A stretch of 64,000 nt of DNA from the NCBI RefSeq assembly GCF_900113255.1, contig NZ_FOOR01000011.1, forward strand, positions 1-64,000, read 5' to 3'. The notes under the pieces were generated by a model, which was not told where the DNA came from, did not search any database, and saw only the letters and a program-made list of their open reading frames with translations. Position 1 is the first letter of the stretch. The number at the start of each line of letters is the position of its first letter. Origin of the DNA: Novosphingobium sp. CF614. Lineage in GTDB: Bacteria > Pseudomonadota > Alphaproteobacteria > Sphingomonadales > Sphingomonadaceae. The translations under genes and the position numbers were made by a program. This document shows, in pieces, positions 15,740-25,672 of the stretch.

Positions 15740-18055
15740 ATGGCGAACGCTGATACGCAAGTGGAAGATCGCATGGTGAAGCTGCAGGTCGCGGCAGCCC
15801 GGCAGGAAGAGAGCGGCCACGGCATCGCCCGCCTTTCGCGCGGCGCGCTTTCCGCGATCGGCGCGATGGAAGGCGATGTGCTGGAAATCACCGGCAAGTC
15901 CGTCACCGTCGCGCGCGCCGTGCTCGCCTATCCCGAGGATGAGGGGCTCGAGGTGATTCGCCTGGACGGCTTGCAGCGCGGCAACGCGGAAGTCGGCTCG
16001 GGCGATCAGGTGACCGTCCGCAAGGCCGAATCGCGGCCCGCCCAGCGCGTCGTTTTCGCTCCTGCGCAGAAGGACATGCGGCTGCAGGGTCCGTCGGGCG
16101 CGCTCAAGCGCAATTTCTTCGGCCGGCCGATGGTCCAGGGGGACCTTGTCGCCACCACCGGCCAGCAGCAGGTCGCGGACATTCCGCCGCAGCTGCGCCG
16201 CCTGTTCAACGCGCCCGCCTATGCCCTGACGCAAATCCGCCTCAACGTGGTGTCGACCACGCCGCGCGGCATCGTCCATATCGACGAGAACACCGAAATC
16301 GAGCTGCGCGAGACTTTCGAGGAAGCCCACGACGCGCGCGGCGAGGTCAACTACGACGACGTCGGCGGCATGAGCGACACCATCCGCCAGCTGCGCGAGA
16401 TGGTGGAGCTGCCGCTGCGCTATCCCGAGCTGTTCACGCGCCTGGGCGTGGCGCCGCCCAAGGGCGTGCTGCTGCACGGCCCGCCGGGAACCGGCAAGAC
16501 CCGCCTGGCCCAGGCGGTCGCCAACGAAAGCGAGGCCAATTTCTTCTCGATCAACGGGCCCGAGATCATGGGCTCGGGCTATGGCGAGAGCGAGAAGGCG
16601 CTGCGCGAGGTTTTCGAGGAAGCCACCAAGGCCGCGCCGGCGATCGTGTTCATCGATGAGATCGATTCGATCGCCCCCAAGCGCAGCCAGGTTCACGGCG
16701 AGGCCGAAAAGCGCCTTGTCGCGCAGCTGCTGACGCTGATGGACGGCCTCAACAGCCGCGCCCACGTCGTCGTCATAGCCGCCACCAACCGGCCCGACGC
16801 GATCGACGAGGCGCTGCGCCGCCCCGGCCGGTTCGACCGCGAGATCGTGATCGGCGTGCCCGACGAGAGCGGCCGGCGGGAAATCCTGGGCATTCATACG
16901 CGCGGCATGCCGCTCGGCGCCGGCGTCGATCTCAACGAGCTGGCGCGCACCACCCACGGCTTCGTCGGCGCCGACCTGGCCGCGCTCGCGCGCGAGGCGG
17001 CGATCGAGGCGGTGCGCCGGATCATGCCCAAGCTGGACCTGGAGGCGCGCACAATCCCGGCCGACGTGCTGGAAAGCCTCTCGGTCGTGCGTGACGACTT
17101 CCTCGCGGCGCTGAAGCGCGTGCAGCCTTCGGCCATGCGCGAAGTCATGGTGCAGGTTCCCAACATCGGCTGGGCCGACATCGGCGGGCTGGACGATGCG
17201 CAGCTCAAGCTCAAGGAAGGCATCGAGCTTCCGCTCAAGAATCCCGAGGCGTTCCACAAGCTGGGCATCCGCCCCGCCAAGGGCTTCCTGCTCTACGGTC
17301 CGCCCGGCACCGGCAAGACGCTGCTCGCCAAGGCGGTCGCCAGAGAGGCGGAGGCGAACTTCATCTCGATCAAGTCCTCCGACCTGCTCTCCAAGTGGTA
17401 CGGCGAAAGCGAGCAGCAGATCGCCCGCCTCTTCGCCCGCGCGCGGCAAGTGGCGCCCTGCGTGATCTTCATCGACGAGATCGACAGCCTGGTGCCCGCG
17501 CGCGGCACCGGCGGCGGCATGGGCGAGCCGCAAGTGACCGCCCGGGTGGTCAACACGATCCTGGCCGAAATGGACGGGATGGAGGAATTGCAATCGGTAG
17601 TGGTGGTCGGCGCGACCAACCGCCCGGCGCTGGTCGATCCCGCGCTGCTGCGGCCCGGCCGCTTCGACGAATTGGTCTACGTCGGCACGCCGGACACGGC
17701 CGGGCGCGAGCACATCCTGGGGATCCACACCGCCAGGATGCCGCTGGCCGAAGACGTCGCGCTGGGCGTCATCGCCGACCGCACGGAGCGCTTCACCGGC
17801 GCCGATCTGGAAGACGTGGTCCGCCGCGCCGGCCTGATCGCCATCCGCAAGCACGGCGCCGATGTCCAGGCCGTGACCATGGCCGACTTCGAGGAAGCCC
17901 TGGAAGACAGCCGCGCCACGGTGACGTCCGAAATGGAAATCGAATATGAAAAAATGAAAGGCGAACTGAAGAAGCGCGCCATGGAAGTGGCACCGATCGG
18001 CTTCATCGCGCCGGGCATGGTGGAATCCACGCGCGAGAGGAAGCACGGGGACTGA
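15740..18055 (+). CDS. CDC48/p97-like AAA ATPase (VCP family)
   Basis: This 771-residue ATPase has an N-terminal double-psi barrel domain (residues ~10-190) and two AAA modules. Walker A GPPGTGKT occurs near 247 and 520, and Walker B FIDEID near 302 and 575. SRH arginines are in RPGRFD. The layout equals archaeal and eukaryotic CDC48/p97, hexameric unfoldases that extract or remodel proteins. Bacterial copies are uncommon but known. The C-terminus is a charged helix plus [10 protein letters not shown]. The chosen ATG follows GGAAGGAAG; 7 extra upstream codons are rejected. Confidence 0.92.
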   Translation: MANADTQVEDRMVKLQVAAARQEESGHGIARLSRGALSAIGAMEGDVLEITGKSVTVARAVLAYPEDEGLEVIRLDGLQRGNAEVGSGDQVTVRKAESRPAQRVVFAPAQKDMRLQGPSGALKRNFFGRPMVQGDLVATTGQQQVADIPPQLRRLFNAPAYALTQIRLNVVSTTPRGIVHIDENTEIELRETFEEAHDARGEVNYDDVGGMSDTIRQLREMVELPLRYPELFTRLGVAPPKGVLLHGPPGTGKTRLAQAVANESEANFFSINGPEIMGSGYGESEKALREVFEEATKAAPAIVFIDEIDSIAPKRSQVHGEAEKRLVAQLLTLMDGLNSRAHVVVIAATNRPDAIDEALRRPGRFDREIVIGVPDESGRREILGIHTRGMPLGAGVDLNELARTTHGFVGADLAALAREAAIEAVRRIMPKLDLEARTIPADVLESLSVVRDDFLAALKRVQPSAMREVMVQVPNIGWADIGGLDDAQLKLKEGIELPLKNPEAFHKLGIRPAKGFLLYGPPGTGKTLLAKAVAREAEANFISIKSSDLLSKWYGESEQQIARLFARARQVAPCVIFIDEIDSLVPARGTGGGMGEPQVTARVVNTILAEMDGMEELQSVVVVGATNRPALVDPALLRPGRFDELVYVGTPDTAGREHILGIHTARMPLAEDVALGVIADRTERFTGADLEDVVRRAGLIAIRKHGADVQAVTMADFEEALEDSRATVTSEMEIEYEKMKGELKKRAMEVAPIGFIAPGMVESTRERKHGD

Positions 18056-18095
18056 GGAGATATAGCGCCGCCCGGCCGGCGCTCTCCTATTGCCG

Positions 18096-18788
18096 CTATT
18101 GCCGCACCGGATTGGTCAGCCGCGCCATGATCGCGGCAACGTATTCCCTGGTCTCACGGATGTTGGGGATGCCGCCCGCTTTCGTGACCCGTGCAGGACC
18201 GGCGTTGTAGGCGGCCAGCGCCTTTTCGATGTTGCCGTTGAAGGCATCCAACTGCATGCGCAAGTAGCGGGCACCGCCTTCAAGGTTGGCCATCGGATCG
18301 CCCGCGTTGACACCCATCTGCGCCGCCGTGCCGGGCATCAGCTGCGCCAGGCCGCGCGCGCCGACGGGCGAGATGGCCAGTTCGTTCCAGCGACTCTCCT
18401 GCCAGACGACGGCTTCGAGCAGGGCGGGGCTGATGTCGTATTTGGCCGCGAGCTGCGCCACCCGGGCACGCCAGCGGACAGGCCCGGCGGCATCAAGCGC
18501 TTCCGTGATCGACTGCGGGTGAAGCCCCGCATCGACGGCGAGCGGTGCCTCCAGTCCCGCAGCGGGTTGGCTGCTGCCGATGAACTGGACGCCCGAGGTT
18601 TCGTCGGTCTGCACCGGCGCGAACTGGCCGGGGGCGAGCGCGGTGGCGGATGGGCCGCCGGCAACCCATTCCGCCCCCGAATCGCCGATCTGCAGCACGT
18701 CGGCCATGGCCATCGTGGGCACGGCGAGGAACGCTGCGGCCAAAGCCGCGCCGACGGCGCCGCGCATGTTCAACGATTCCCTCACCAT
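18096..18788 (-). CDS. Lytic transglycosylase (SLT domain)
   Basis: This periplasmic peptidoglycan cleavage enzyme has 230 residues. A signal peptide (GAVGAALAAAFLAVPTMAMA) is followed by a linker, then the SLT domain from about residue 105, with the catalytic glutamate in VVWQESRWN, then GARGLAQLMPGTA and AAYNAGPARV. All are hallmark SLT motifs. The start may be 18788 or the ATG at 18767 that gives a more standard signal peptide. It faces the p97 gene tail to tail. Confidence 0.92.
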   Translation of the reverse strand: MVRESLNMRGAVGAALAAAFLAVPTMAMADVLQIGDSGAEWVAGGPSATALAPGQFAPVQTDETSGVQFIGSSQPAAGLEAPLAVDAGLHPQSITEALDAAGPVRWRARVAQLAAKYDISPALLEAVVWQESRWNELAISPVGARGLAQLMPGTAAQMGVNAGDPMANLEGGARYLRMQLDAFNGNIEKALAAYNAGPARVTKAGGIPNIRETREYVAAIMARLTNPVRQ

Positions 18789-18855
18789 GCGGCCGTCCTA
18801 ACGCAAATGCAGCAGGAAACTCAAGGGCCGGGCGGCCAGCGGCGTGAACGGGGGC

Positions 18856-19947
18856 TCATTCGATGCCGCGGGCCGCGCGGATCGATTGCCAGGACAGCAG
18901 CTTGAAGTTCTGCGCCTGCGGAGCATTGTTGCCATCCTGCGCCACGAACAGTCCTTGCGGAAAGCGCGGCCCGAAATCGCCGAGCATGACCTCGATGCCG
19001 TCGGTGTCGCTGGTGCCGTCGATCGCGCCGCCGTTTATGCGGAAACGGCCGATAGGCTTGCCGGTGGCGAGATCGAACAGGACATAGGCGTTGTCGCCCT
19101 GACTCGATGCGACCAGCCAGGCGCGGCCGTCCGGCTCGCGGGCAACGGCGAGTCCCTCGATGTCGGCGACAAGGCCAGCGGCGGCACCGACACGGGCGAA
19201 AGCCTCGCCCGAAAGCGTGGCCGCGCCCAGCGCCACGCGCCATATGGCGTGGTCTTCCTCGGCGACGTAGAGCGTCTTCGTCCCGTCATCGACGACGCAG
19301 CCTTCGGACTGGGTCGCGAACTTCACATCACGCAAATGTTCAGGGACGATGTGCCCGGCGCGTTCGATCAGCCGGCTTTCCGCGACGGTGCCGTCCTTCA
19401 GCACGACATAGGCACGCGCCAGTTCTCCCGCGGCGAGCGGACCGCCCATGCAGAAGCCATAGGCTTCCGCCGGAGCGTGACCGGCGGGCAGGAAACTGTC
19501 GGCACCCAGCCCTGTCAGTTTTCCGGTCGCGCCGTCGAGACCGAACAGCGCTATGCGCGGCTCGGCCTTGTCGGTGCGGTCGCTGGCGCCCACCAGGATG
19601 CGCGTGGTGCCGTCGGCCATGCGCACTTCGCGCAGGTCCGTATTGTTGAGTGCGCCCGCCGGCACGAAATCGCGCGCCTTGCCGTCGAGCCCATAGACGT
19701 AGAGGCCCGCCTTCTTGTCCGTGCCCAGGATCAGGCTGGCGGCGGGATCGGCACGGTTGCGCCAAATCACCGGATCGTCGGCGGCATCGGCATGGCCAGT
19801 GCCGACCGGATCGGTCTCAACCAGAGCCGGAACGTCGGTGGCGGGAAGGAACGGCCCCGGCGCCACCGAAGCGGTGGCACAGGCCGACAGCAGCAGGATC
19901 GGCAGCATCACCCCCGCCCCCCGCTTCACGAGATCACGCGCCTTCAT
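18856..19947 (-). CDS. Phytase (beta-propeller, lipoprotein)
   Basis: This 363-residue protein has a lipoprotein signal (PILLLSACAT; Cys near 23). A beta-propeller phytase domain follows, with the conserved calcium-site string DAADDPVIWR and DKKAGLYVYGLDG. The C-terminal EVMLGDFGPRFPQGLFVAQDG is also typical. It releases phosphate from phytate, probably at the outer membrane or in the periplasm. Its ATG overlaps the stop of the TonB receptor gene by 1 base (TGATG), so the two form one unit for phytate capture and use. Confidence 0.9.
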   Translation of the reverse strand: MKARDLVKRGAGVMLPILLLSACATASVAPGPFLPATDVPALVETDPVGTGHADAADDPVIWRNRADPAASLILGTDKKAGLYVYGLDGKARDFVPAGALNNTDLREVRMADGTTRILVGASDRTDKAEPRIALFGLDGATGKLTGLGADSFLPAGHAPAEAYGFCMGGPLAAGELARAYVVLKDGTVAESRLIERAGHIVPEHLRDVKFATQSEGCVVDDGTKTLYVAEEDHAIWRVALGAATLSGEAFARVGAAAGLVADIEGLAVAREPDGRAWLVASSQGDNAYVLFDLATGKPIGRFRINGGAIDGTSDTDGIEVMLGDFGPRFPQGLFVAQDGNNAPQAQNFKLLSWQSIRAARGIE

Positions 19948-22760
19948 CAGAACGTCACACGCGCGCCGAACTTCACGGTCGAGCCGTTTTCCTCATACTG
20001 GAGCAAGCGCTTGGCGCCCGCGAAGTTCTGGTAGGCGAAGTACTTGGCGTTGTTCACGTTCACCCAGTCGGCAAAGAGGCGGATGTTGTCGGTCAGCTTG
20101 TACTTGGCCGAAAGATCGAGCTGAAAGTGCTGATTGACAATGCGGTCCTCGTCGGGCGCATCGGCCACCTCGTCAAGGTACTTGTCGCGGAAGGTGCCAG
20201 CCGCGCGCAGGCTGATCGGACCCTTCTCATAGCCGAGGACGGCGTTGAAGGTGTTCTTCGAAGCGCTGGGCAGCGATATGCGGCGTGCCACGCCGTCCTC
20301 GTCCACCACCGTGCCCCTGGCGTAAGTGTAGGTATAGTTGAGCTGGGTCAACAGGCCGTCGAAGGGCGAGGGAAGCATCGAGTAGACCTGGCTGTAGCTG
20401 ACTTCCACACCGGCCACTTCCGCCTTGTCCCCATTCACCGGGATCGTGATCTCGGTATATTCCACGCCATTGAACGTACCGCCCTCGTCCAGAAAGCTGC
20501 TGTAAGTGTAGTCCTTGATCGACTTGTAGAACGCGCCGAACGACAACGCGCCATTACTGGCGAAATAGTATTCGAACCCCGCGTCGAGGTTCCAGGCCTG
20601 GTAGGGCTTGAGCTGCGGATTGCCGAACTCGGCCTCGCCATCCTCGTTGATGGAATATTTCGGCGCGAGTTGCGAGAGCTTGGGACGCACGACGGTCTTG
20701 TAGCCAGCGAGGCGCGCAACGAGGTTGGTCTGCGGACTCCAGCGGAGAGTCACGCTCGGCAGCCAGTTGGTGTAGCTGCGCTTGTAACCGACGGGGGTGA
20801 CATCGACGAGCGTGACATCCTCGCCCTCCTCGTCTTCCTCCTCGGTGACGACAACCAGGTTGCCGTCAAGCTGGTTGCGGGTATGCTCCATGCGAACGCC
20901 CGCGATCACGCGCAGGGCCGAGCTGTCCCAGCGGCCCAGCAGATAGGCGGCGGTGATATCTTCCTTGACGGAGTAATCGCTGCTCGAACTGTCGATCAGG
21001 CTGTCGACCGGGTTGAGCTCGAAACCGCCCGTATTGGCGCGGTAGAAGTCGGCCGAACCGCCCTTGTCCGCGACCGGGCCCATGTCGAGCAGACGGTAGG
21101 TCTGCGTGCCCAGCACATCGGCGAGCGTGTAATCACCGTCATAATCATCATAACGGCTCATGTTGAAGTCATAGGACTTCTTGCGCCACCGCGCCTTGGC
21201 ACCAGCTTGCACGGTGAAATCGCCGCTATCGCCAGCGAACGTGCGGGCGAGGTCGGCCTTGGCCGCCCATTCCTCATCCTGGCTGTCCGAAAGCGTGGTC
21301 AGCTCCAGGCGGTCGAAGCCATAGCTGTCCGCGCTGTTCACCGTGGCCGCGCCGCTGGTCACCGAATAGACCGGATAATAGGCGTTGGAGTAATCGGTGT
21401 CGATCACCACGCCCGAATCGTCCTCGAATTCGGCGGCAAAGCGGTTCGGATCGAGCGAGAAGGTCTCCTTCTCGGTCGACTTGGCGTAGCTCGCCTGCCA
21501 GTTGAACTTCCAGATGCCGGTATCGGTGTCGCTGCCGACCGAGACGGAGCGGATGCGCTGGCGCTCGAAGCGATCCTTGAGATCGCGCTCGATGGTGATG
21601 TCGTTGTCTTCGCTGTCGAACGAGGCGTCCGTCGCGGTCGAAGCACTAGGGCCGTCATCCTCGAAGTCGCTGAAGTCGAACGTCGTGCGCCGGCGGTATT
21701 CGTGATCGTCGAACTGCGCCCAGTTGCCGCGCAGGTAGGCCTTGGTGGTATCGGAAACGCGCCAGTCGAACGAGAGCGCGGCGTTGATGCGCGTGCGCTC
21801 CACGTCATAGTCGCGGTATTCGAGGCTCTGGACCCAGGCATTACCGTCTTCGTCCTCGGTCCAGTCGGCGGCCTCGACGTTATCGGTTTCGAACTTGCGC
21901 TTATAGTAACTGACTGATCCGGCGACGCCGAAGTCGTCCCCCAGCTTCTGGGTGAAATCGAACGAGGCTTTCGGCGTGACCTCGCCCGAGTAATCGTTGT
22001 AGCTGCCCTCGGCGCTAACCGAGTAGCGGTTCTTCTTGCTTTCAAAGGCGCTGGTGGTCTTGATCTCGACCGAGGCGCCGATGAAATCGCCGTCCATGTC
22101 GGGCGTGAAGGACTTCTTCACCTCGACCGATTCGATGGTATCTGAGGAAACGACGTCGAGCGCTACGGCGCGAATATCCGATTCCGGCGCTGGCAGGCGC
22201 ACGCCATTGAGCGAAGTGCTGTTCAGTTCTGGATCGAGGCCGCGCACCGAGACGAAGCGGCCCTCGCCCTGGTCGTTGAGGATGTTCACGCCCGGCAGGC
22301 GGCGCAGCGATTCGGCGACGTTCTGATCGGGGAACTGGCCGATGGCATCGCGAGTCAGCACGGATACGACGCCGTCGGCTGCCTTCTGGCGCGACAGGGC
22401 GCTGAACTGGTTCGCCGCCTGGCCGACTACCAGGATATCGCCGCCGCCGATCGCGGTTAGATCGAAGTCGCCCTCTGCCCGGCCGGTCTCGGAGACCGTC
22501 ACCGAGCGCGTCTCGACTGCGGCGCCGACGTAGCGGACCTCGAGCGTATAAGTGCCGGCCGGAACATCGGCGAAGATGTAATGACCGCTGCGGTCCGTCT
22601 CGGTGGTGCGATCGAGTTCGACGATCCGCACGCCGGCGGACTGCAGCGCCCGAGTGCCGGCGGCGTCATGAACGTCACCGGAGATTTCACCCGCGTGGGC
22701 GATGGCGGCGAAAGAAGCCGAGGCGAGCAGCCCCGCGACGAGGCGGAGGGAGGATTTCAT
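19947..22760 (-). CDS. TonB-dependent receptor (phytase-linked)
   Basis: This is a 937-residue outer-membrane receptor. A signal peptide (LVAGLLASASFAAIAHA) is followed by a carboxypeptidase-like beta-sandwich (residues ~24-100), a plug (LTRDAIGQFPDQNVAESLRR, VSVRGLDPELNSTSLNG), and a barrel ending with phenylalanine. The plug motifs belong to the large Xanthomonas/Caulobacter-type receptor family. Being first in a unit with phytase, it probably imports phytate or its products, energised by TonB. The ATG at 22760 gives the signal peptide; a longer frame upstream is rejected. Confidence 0.9.
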   Translation of the reverse strand: MKSSLRLVAGLLASASFAAIAHAGEISGDVHDAAGTRALQSAGVRIVELDRTTETDRSGHYIFADVPAGTYTLEVRYVGAAVETRSVTVSETGRAEGDFDLTAIGGGDILVVGQAANQFSALSRQKAADGVVSVLTRDAIGQFPDQNVAESLRRLPGVNILNDQGEGRFVSVRGLDPELNSTSLNGVRLPAPESDIRAVALDVVSSDTIESVEVKKSFTPDMDGDFIGASVEIKTTSAFESKKNRYSVSAEGSYNDYSGEVTPKASFDFTQKLGDDFGVAGSVSYYKRKFETDNVEAADWTEDEDGNAWVQSLEYRDYDVERTRINAALSFDWRVSDTTKAYLRGNWAQFDDHEYRRRTTFDFSDFEDDGPSASTATDASFDSEDNDITIERDLKDRFERQRIRSVSVGSDTDTGIWKFNWQASYAKSTEKETFSLDPNRFAAEFEDDSGVVIDTDYSNAYYPVYSVTSGAATVNSADSYGFDRLELTTLSDSQDEEWAAKADLARTFAGDSGDFTVQAGAKARWRKKSYDFNMSRYDDYDGDYTLADVLGTQTYRLLDMGPVADKGGSADFYRANTGGFELNPVDSLIDSSSSDYSVKEDITAAYLLGRWDSSALRVIAGVRMEHTRNQLDGNLVVVTEEEDEEGEDVTLVDVTPVGYKRSYTNWLPSVTLRWSPQTNLVARLAGYKTVVRPKLSQLAPKYSINEDGEAEFGNPQLKPYQAWNLDAGFEYYFASNGALSFGAFYKSIKDYTYSSFLDEGGTFNGVEYTEITIPVNGDKAEVAGVEVSYSQVYSMLPSPFDGLLTQLNYTYTYARGTVVDEDGVARRISLPSASKNTFNAVLGYEKGPISLRAAGTFRDKYLDEVADAPDEDRIVNQHFQLDLSAKYKLTDNIRLFADWVNVNNAKYFAYQNFAGAKRLLQYEENGSTVKFGARVTF

Positions 22761-22892
22761 CTGGAGGGACCCCTGTTGCGATCGAATTGCAGGAGCCCTA
22801 GGCATGCCGCATGACAGTCGCGTGCCATTGCCGAGACACTTTGATGACACTCGCCGCACTGAGGCAAAACCGCAACGCCGCGAAGGCCGGCG

Positions 22893-23861
22893 CTATTCCA
22901 GGTTCACGCGGATCGGCGGCAGGACGTCCTTGGCGGCCTCGCTGGTTTCGTTGACGAGGCCTTCGGGGTCCGGGTGGATCAGGATCTCGACATCGGGGAA
23001 TTCGGCCCGGAGACGCGCCTCGATTTCGTCCATCACGCGGTGAGCCTGGCGAACGGTCATGTTCGCGTCCACCCAGACGTGGAACTGCACGAAGTCCTTG
23101 TTGCCGGAAGTCCGCGTGCGCAAGTCATGAACCCCGGTGATGTCCGGATTGCGCGCGAGCACGTCGAGGAAGCGCTGCTTCTTCTCCTCCGGCCATTCGT
23201 GGTCCATCAACTGGCCGAGCACCTGTTTCGAAGCGTTCCAGGCGCCCCAGCTCAGCCACAGCGCGATGCCGAGGCCGAACAGCGGGTCGGCGCCCGCCAG
23301 CCCCGCATACCGGTCCAGCGCGAGCGCCGCGATCACCGCGAGGTTAAGCAGCACGTCCGACTGGTAATGGACGTTGTCGGTGGTGATCGCCAGGCTGGCG
23401 GTCCTGCGGATGACGTGGCGCTGCCAGGCCAGCAGTGCGAACGTCACGGCGATGGCCGCGATCGAGACGCCGATGCCTGCCCCCGCCGCGGCGACGCGGG
23501 CGCCGGACAGGAACTGCTCCACCGCGCGGCTGGCGATGGCCAGCGCCGAAATCGAGATCAGCACGATCTGGAACAGCGCGGCGATGGCTTCGGCCTTGCC
23601 GTGGCCGAAGCGGTGCATGTCGTCCGCCGGCTGCGCCGCGATCCACACGCCCAGCAAGGTGGCAAGGCTGGCGACGAGGTCCAGCGTGGTATCGGCGAGG
23701 CTGCCGAGCATCGCCGTCGAACCTGTGGACCAGGCCGCCCAGGCCTTGATCGCCAGCAGCAGCGTCGCCACGCCGATGCTGGCGAGGGCGGCGGTGCGGT
23801 TGAGATGGTCCTGGTCGGTCACGGTCGGATCGGTCACGGATAAAGCAACGTGCTGGTCCAA
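22893..23861 (-). CDS. Cation diffusion facilitator family transporter
   Basis: This 322-residue inner-membrane exporter has about six membrane segments and a cytoplasmic C-terminal domain (residues ~215-310). Metal-site residues are visible: Asp pair in GSLADTTLDLVAS and His/Asp in TDNVHYQSDVLLN, the pattern of FieF-type zinc/iron exporters. HRFGHGKAEAIAAL is also conserved. The ATG at 23861 overlaps pdxH by 28 nt; a GTG at 23822 after the pdxH stop is an alternative start that keeps the first membrane helix. Confidence 0.9.
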   Translation of the reverse strand: MDQHVALSVTDPTVTDQDHLNRTAALASIGVATLLLAIKAWAAWSTGSTAMLGSLADTTLDLVASLATLLGVWIAAQPADDMHRFGHGKAEAIAALFQIVLISISALAIASRAVEQFLSGARVAAAGAGIGVSIAAIAVTFALLAWQRHVIRRTASLAITTDNVHYQSDVLLNLAVIAALALDRYAGLAGADPLFGLGIALWLSWGAWNASKQVLGQLMDHEWPEEKKQRFLDVLARNPDITGVHDLRTRTSGNKDFVQFHVWVDANMTVRQAHRVMDEIEARLRAEFPDVEILIHPDPEGLVNETSEAAKDVLPPIRVNLE

Positions 23862-24445
23862 CCGCCCGTTCCATCGCGTTCGAAGCGGCGCCGTTCGTGC
23901 AGGCGGTGCGGCCGGTCATGCCAGAATTCGATCGAGGCTGGCACGACACGGTAGCCGCCCCAATGTGCCGGGCGTTCGACCTCCCGTCCCTCGAACCGGT
24001 CGCGCACGGCTTCGTAGCGAGCCAGGAAAGTCTCGCGGCGATCGAGCGGGGCGGATTGGTCCGAGGCGACCGCGCCAAGCTGCGAATCGCGGGCGCGCGA
24101 ATGAAAGTAGGCATCGGCCTCCCCGGCGGTCACCGGCTCCAGCACGCCCTCGATGCGAATCTGGCGGCGCAGGCTTTTCCAGTGGAACAGCAGCGCGACA
24201 TGCGGGTTCACTGCGATTTCCCGTCCCTTGCGGCTGTGCCCGTTGGTGTAGAACACGAAGCCATCCGGACCATGGCCCTTGAGCAGCACCATGCGCACCG
24301 AGGGGTGGCCGTCAGGCGTGGCGGTGGCCAGCGCCATCGCGTTCGAATCGTTGGGTTCGGCGGCCCGCGCCGCGTCGTACCAGGCCTTGAACAGATCGAA
24401 CGGATCGCCGGGCGGAATGACTTCGCGCGCCTGTTCAGTTTCCAT
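23834..24445 (-). CDS. pdxH: Pyridoxamine 5'-phosphate oxidase
   Basis: This FMN enzyme of 203 residues makes pyridoxal phosphate in the last step of vitamin B6 synthesis and salvage. Conserved blocks are RMVLLKG, FYTNGHSRKGREI (FMN), WKSLRRQIRIEG and the C-terminal IEFWHDRPHRLHERRRF. It overlaps the downstream cation-exporter gene. The upstream gap holds a tandem repeat shared with the divergent DnaJ-class gene. Confidence 0.93.
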   Translation of the reverse strand: METEQAREVIPPGDPFDLFKAWYDAARAAEPNDSNAMALATATPDGHPSVRMVLLKGHGPDGFVFYTNGHSRKGREIAVNPHVALLFHWKSLRRQIRIEGVLEPVTAGEADAYFHSRARDSQLGAVASDQSAPLDRRETFLARYEAVRDRFEGREVERPAHWGGYRVVPASIEFWHDRPHRLHERRRFERDGTGGWTSTLLYP

Positions 24446-24571
24446 GGCGGTCTCTTGATGAAGTTGGCACGGTTTACACTATCCTGGAAAAGAAAAATCG
24501 GTGGGCCGCGCTCATCGCGCGGAACGGCCTGCGGTGCCTTGATCGGGGACAATTCGCCGGCGGCGGCCAGG

Positions 24572-24595
24572 GCATATGCAAAGAGCATATGCAAA
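24572..24595. repeat. 11-bp tandem repeat in pdxH/dnaJ-like intergenic region
   Basis: GCATATGCAAA occurs at 24572-24582 and 24585-24595, separated by GA. Each copy contains the palindrome GCATATGC. It lies 127 bp upstream of pdxH and 86 bp upstream of the divergent J-domain gene, so it could control either. Confidence 0.45.
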
Positions 24596-24680
24596 GGATA
24601 GCCGCCGCGCGCCGAGTAGGAAAGCGCACCCGCACACATTGCTTGCCGTAACCGGCCCGGACACCTAGCTAAGCGTCATC

Positions 24681-25622
24681 ATGGCAGCAGATCCTTATTC
24701 CACCCTGGGCATCTCGCGCGGCGCGAGCGAGAAGGAGATCAAGTCCGCTTATCGCAAGCTGGCGAAAGTACTCCACCCCGATACCAACACGGACAATCCC
24801 AAGGCGGCGGAGCAGTTTTCCGACGTGACCAAGGCCTACGACCTCCTGTCCGACAAGGCCAAGCGCGCGCAGTTCGATCGCGGCGAGATCGATGCCGACG
24901 GCAATCCGACGACGCCCTTCGGCGCCGGAGGCGGATTTGGCGGGGGCTTCGGCGGCGGCGGCGGCCAGCGCGGCTTTTCAGGCAACTTCGGCGGCAACGA
25001 CGGGATCGACCTGGAAGATCTGTTCGGGGGGATCTTCGGGGGCGGCCCGCGCAGTGGAATGGGCGGCGGAATGGGGGGCGGCCCGCGCGGCCGTGCCGCG
25101 CCGCGCGGCGCCAACGTTTCCTATCGGCTCGCCGTGCCGCTGACCGACGCCGCCGAGCGCAAGGACCAGCGCATCACCCTTTCCGACGGCAAGACCATCG
25201 ATCTCAAGCTGCCGGCCGGAGTGGAGGACGGCACCCAGATGCGCCTGTCCGGCAAGGGCGAGCCGGGTCCGGGCGGCGCCGGCGATGCGCTGATAACCAT
25301 CCACATCCAGCCGCATCCCTTCTTCCGGCAGGACGGCGACGATCTGCGGCTCGACCTGCCGATCACGCTCGACGAAGCGCTCGCCGGCGCCCGCGTGAAG
25401 GCTCCGACCGCTTCGGGCGCGGTGATGCTCTCGGTCCCGCCGGGTTCGAGTTCGGGCAAAGTGCTGCGCCTGAAGGGCAGGGGCATGACCCGCAAGGACG
25501 GCACGCGCGGCGACCAGCTGATCTCGCTGGAGATCGTCCTGCCCGAAAGCGACGCGGACCTCGCCCGCCGGCTCGACGGCTGGAAGGACCAGCGCGACGT
25601 GCGCGGCAAGCTGGGGGTTTGA
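24681..25622 (+). CDS. DnaJ C-terminal domain protein (CbpA-like co-chaperone)
   Basis: This 313-residue Hsp40 has a J domain at residues 4-70 with the HPD triad (KVLHPDTN). A Gly/Phe-rich linker (~80-150) leads to the two-part C-terminal substrate-binding domain, with no zinc-finger cysteines. It therefore resembles CbpA rather than DnaJ. The J domain stimulates DnaK ATP hydrolysis. It is transcribed alone, divergent from pdxH, and ends about 50 nt from galU, which faces it. Confidence 0.92.
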   Translation: MAADPYSTLGISRGASEKEIKSAYRKLAKVLHPDTNTDNPKAAEQFSDVTKAYDLLSDKAKRAQFDRGEIDADGNPTTPFGAGGGFGGGFGGGGGQRGFSGNFGGNDGIDLEDLFGGIFGGGPRSGMGGGMGGGPRGRAAPRGANVSYRLAVPLTDAAERKDQRITLSDGKTIDLKLPAGVEDGTQMRLSGKGEPGPGGAGDALITIHIQPHPFFRQDGDDLRLDLPITLDEALAGARVKAPTASGAVMLSVPPGSSSGKVLRLKGRGMTRKDGTRGDQLISLEIVLPESDADLARRLDGWKDQRDVRGKLGV

Positions 25623-25672
25623 AGCAGGGGCCGCGCGGACTTGCCGCGCCGCCCCCGGATACCTCCGTTCCC

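Noticed and set aside
15662..18046. A 794-codon minus-strand frame opposite the p97-like gene
   Set aside because: No family pattern; both AAA modules on the plus strand are intact.
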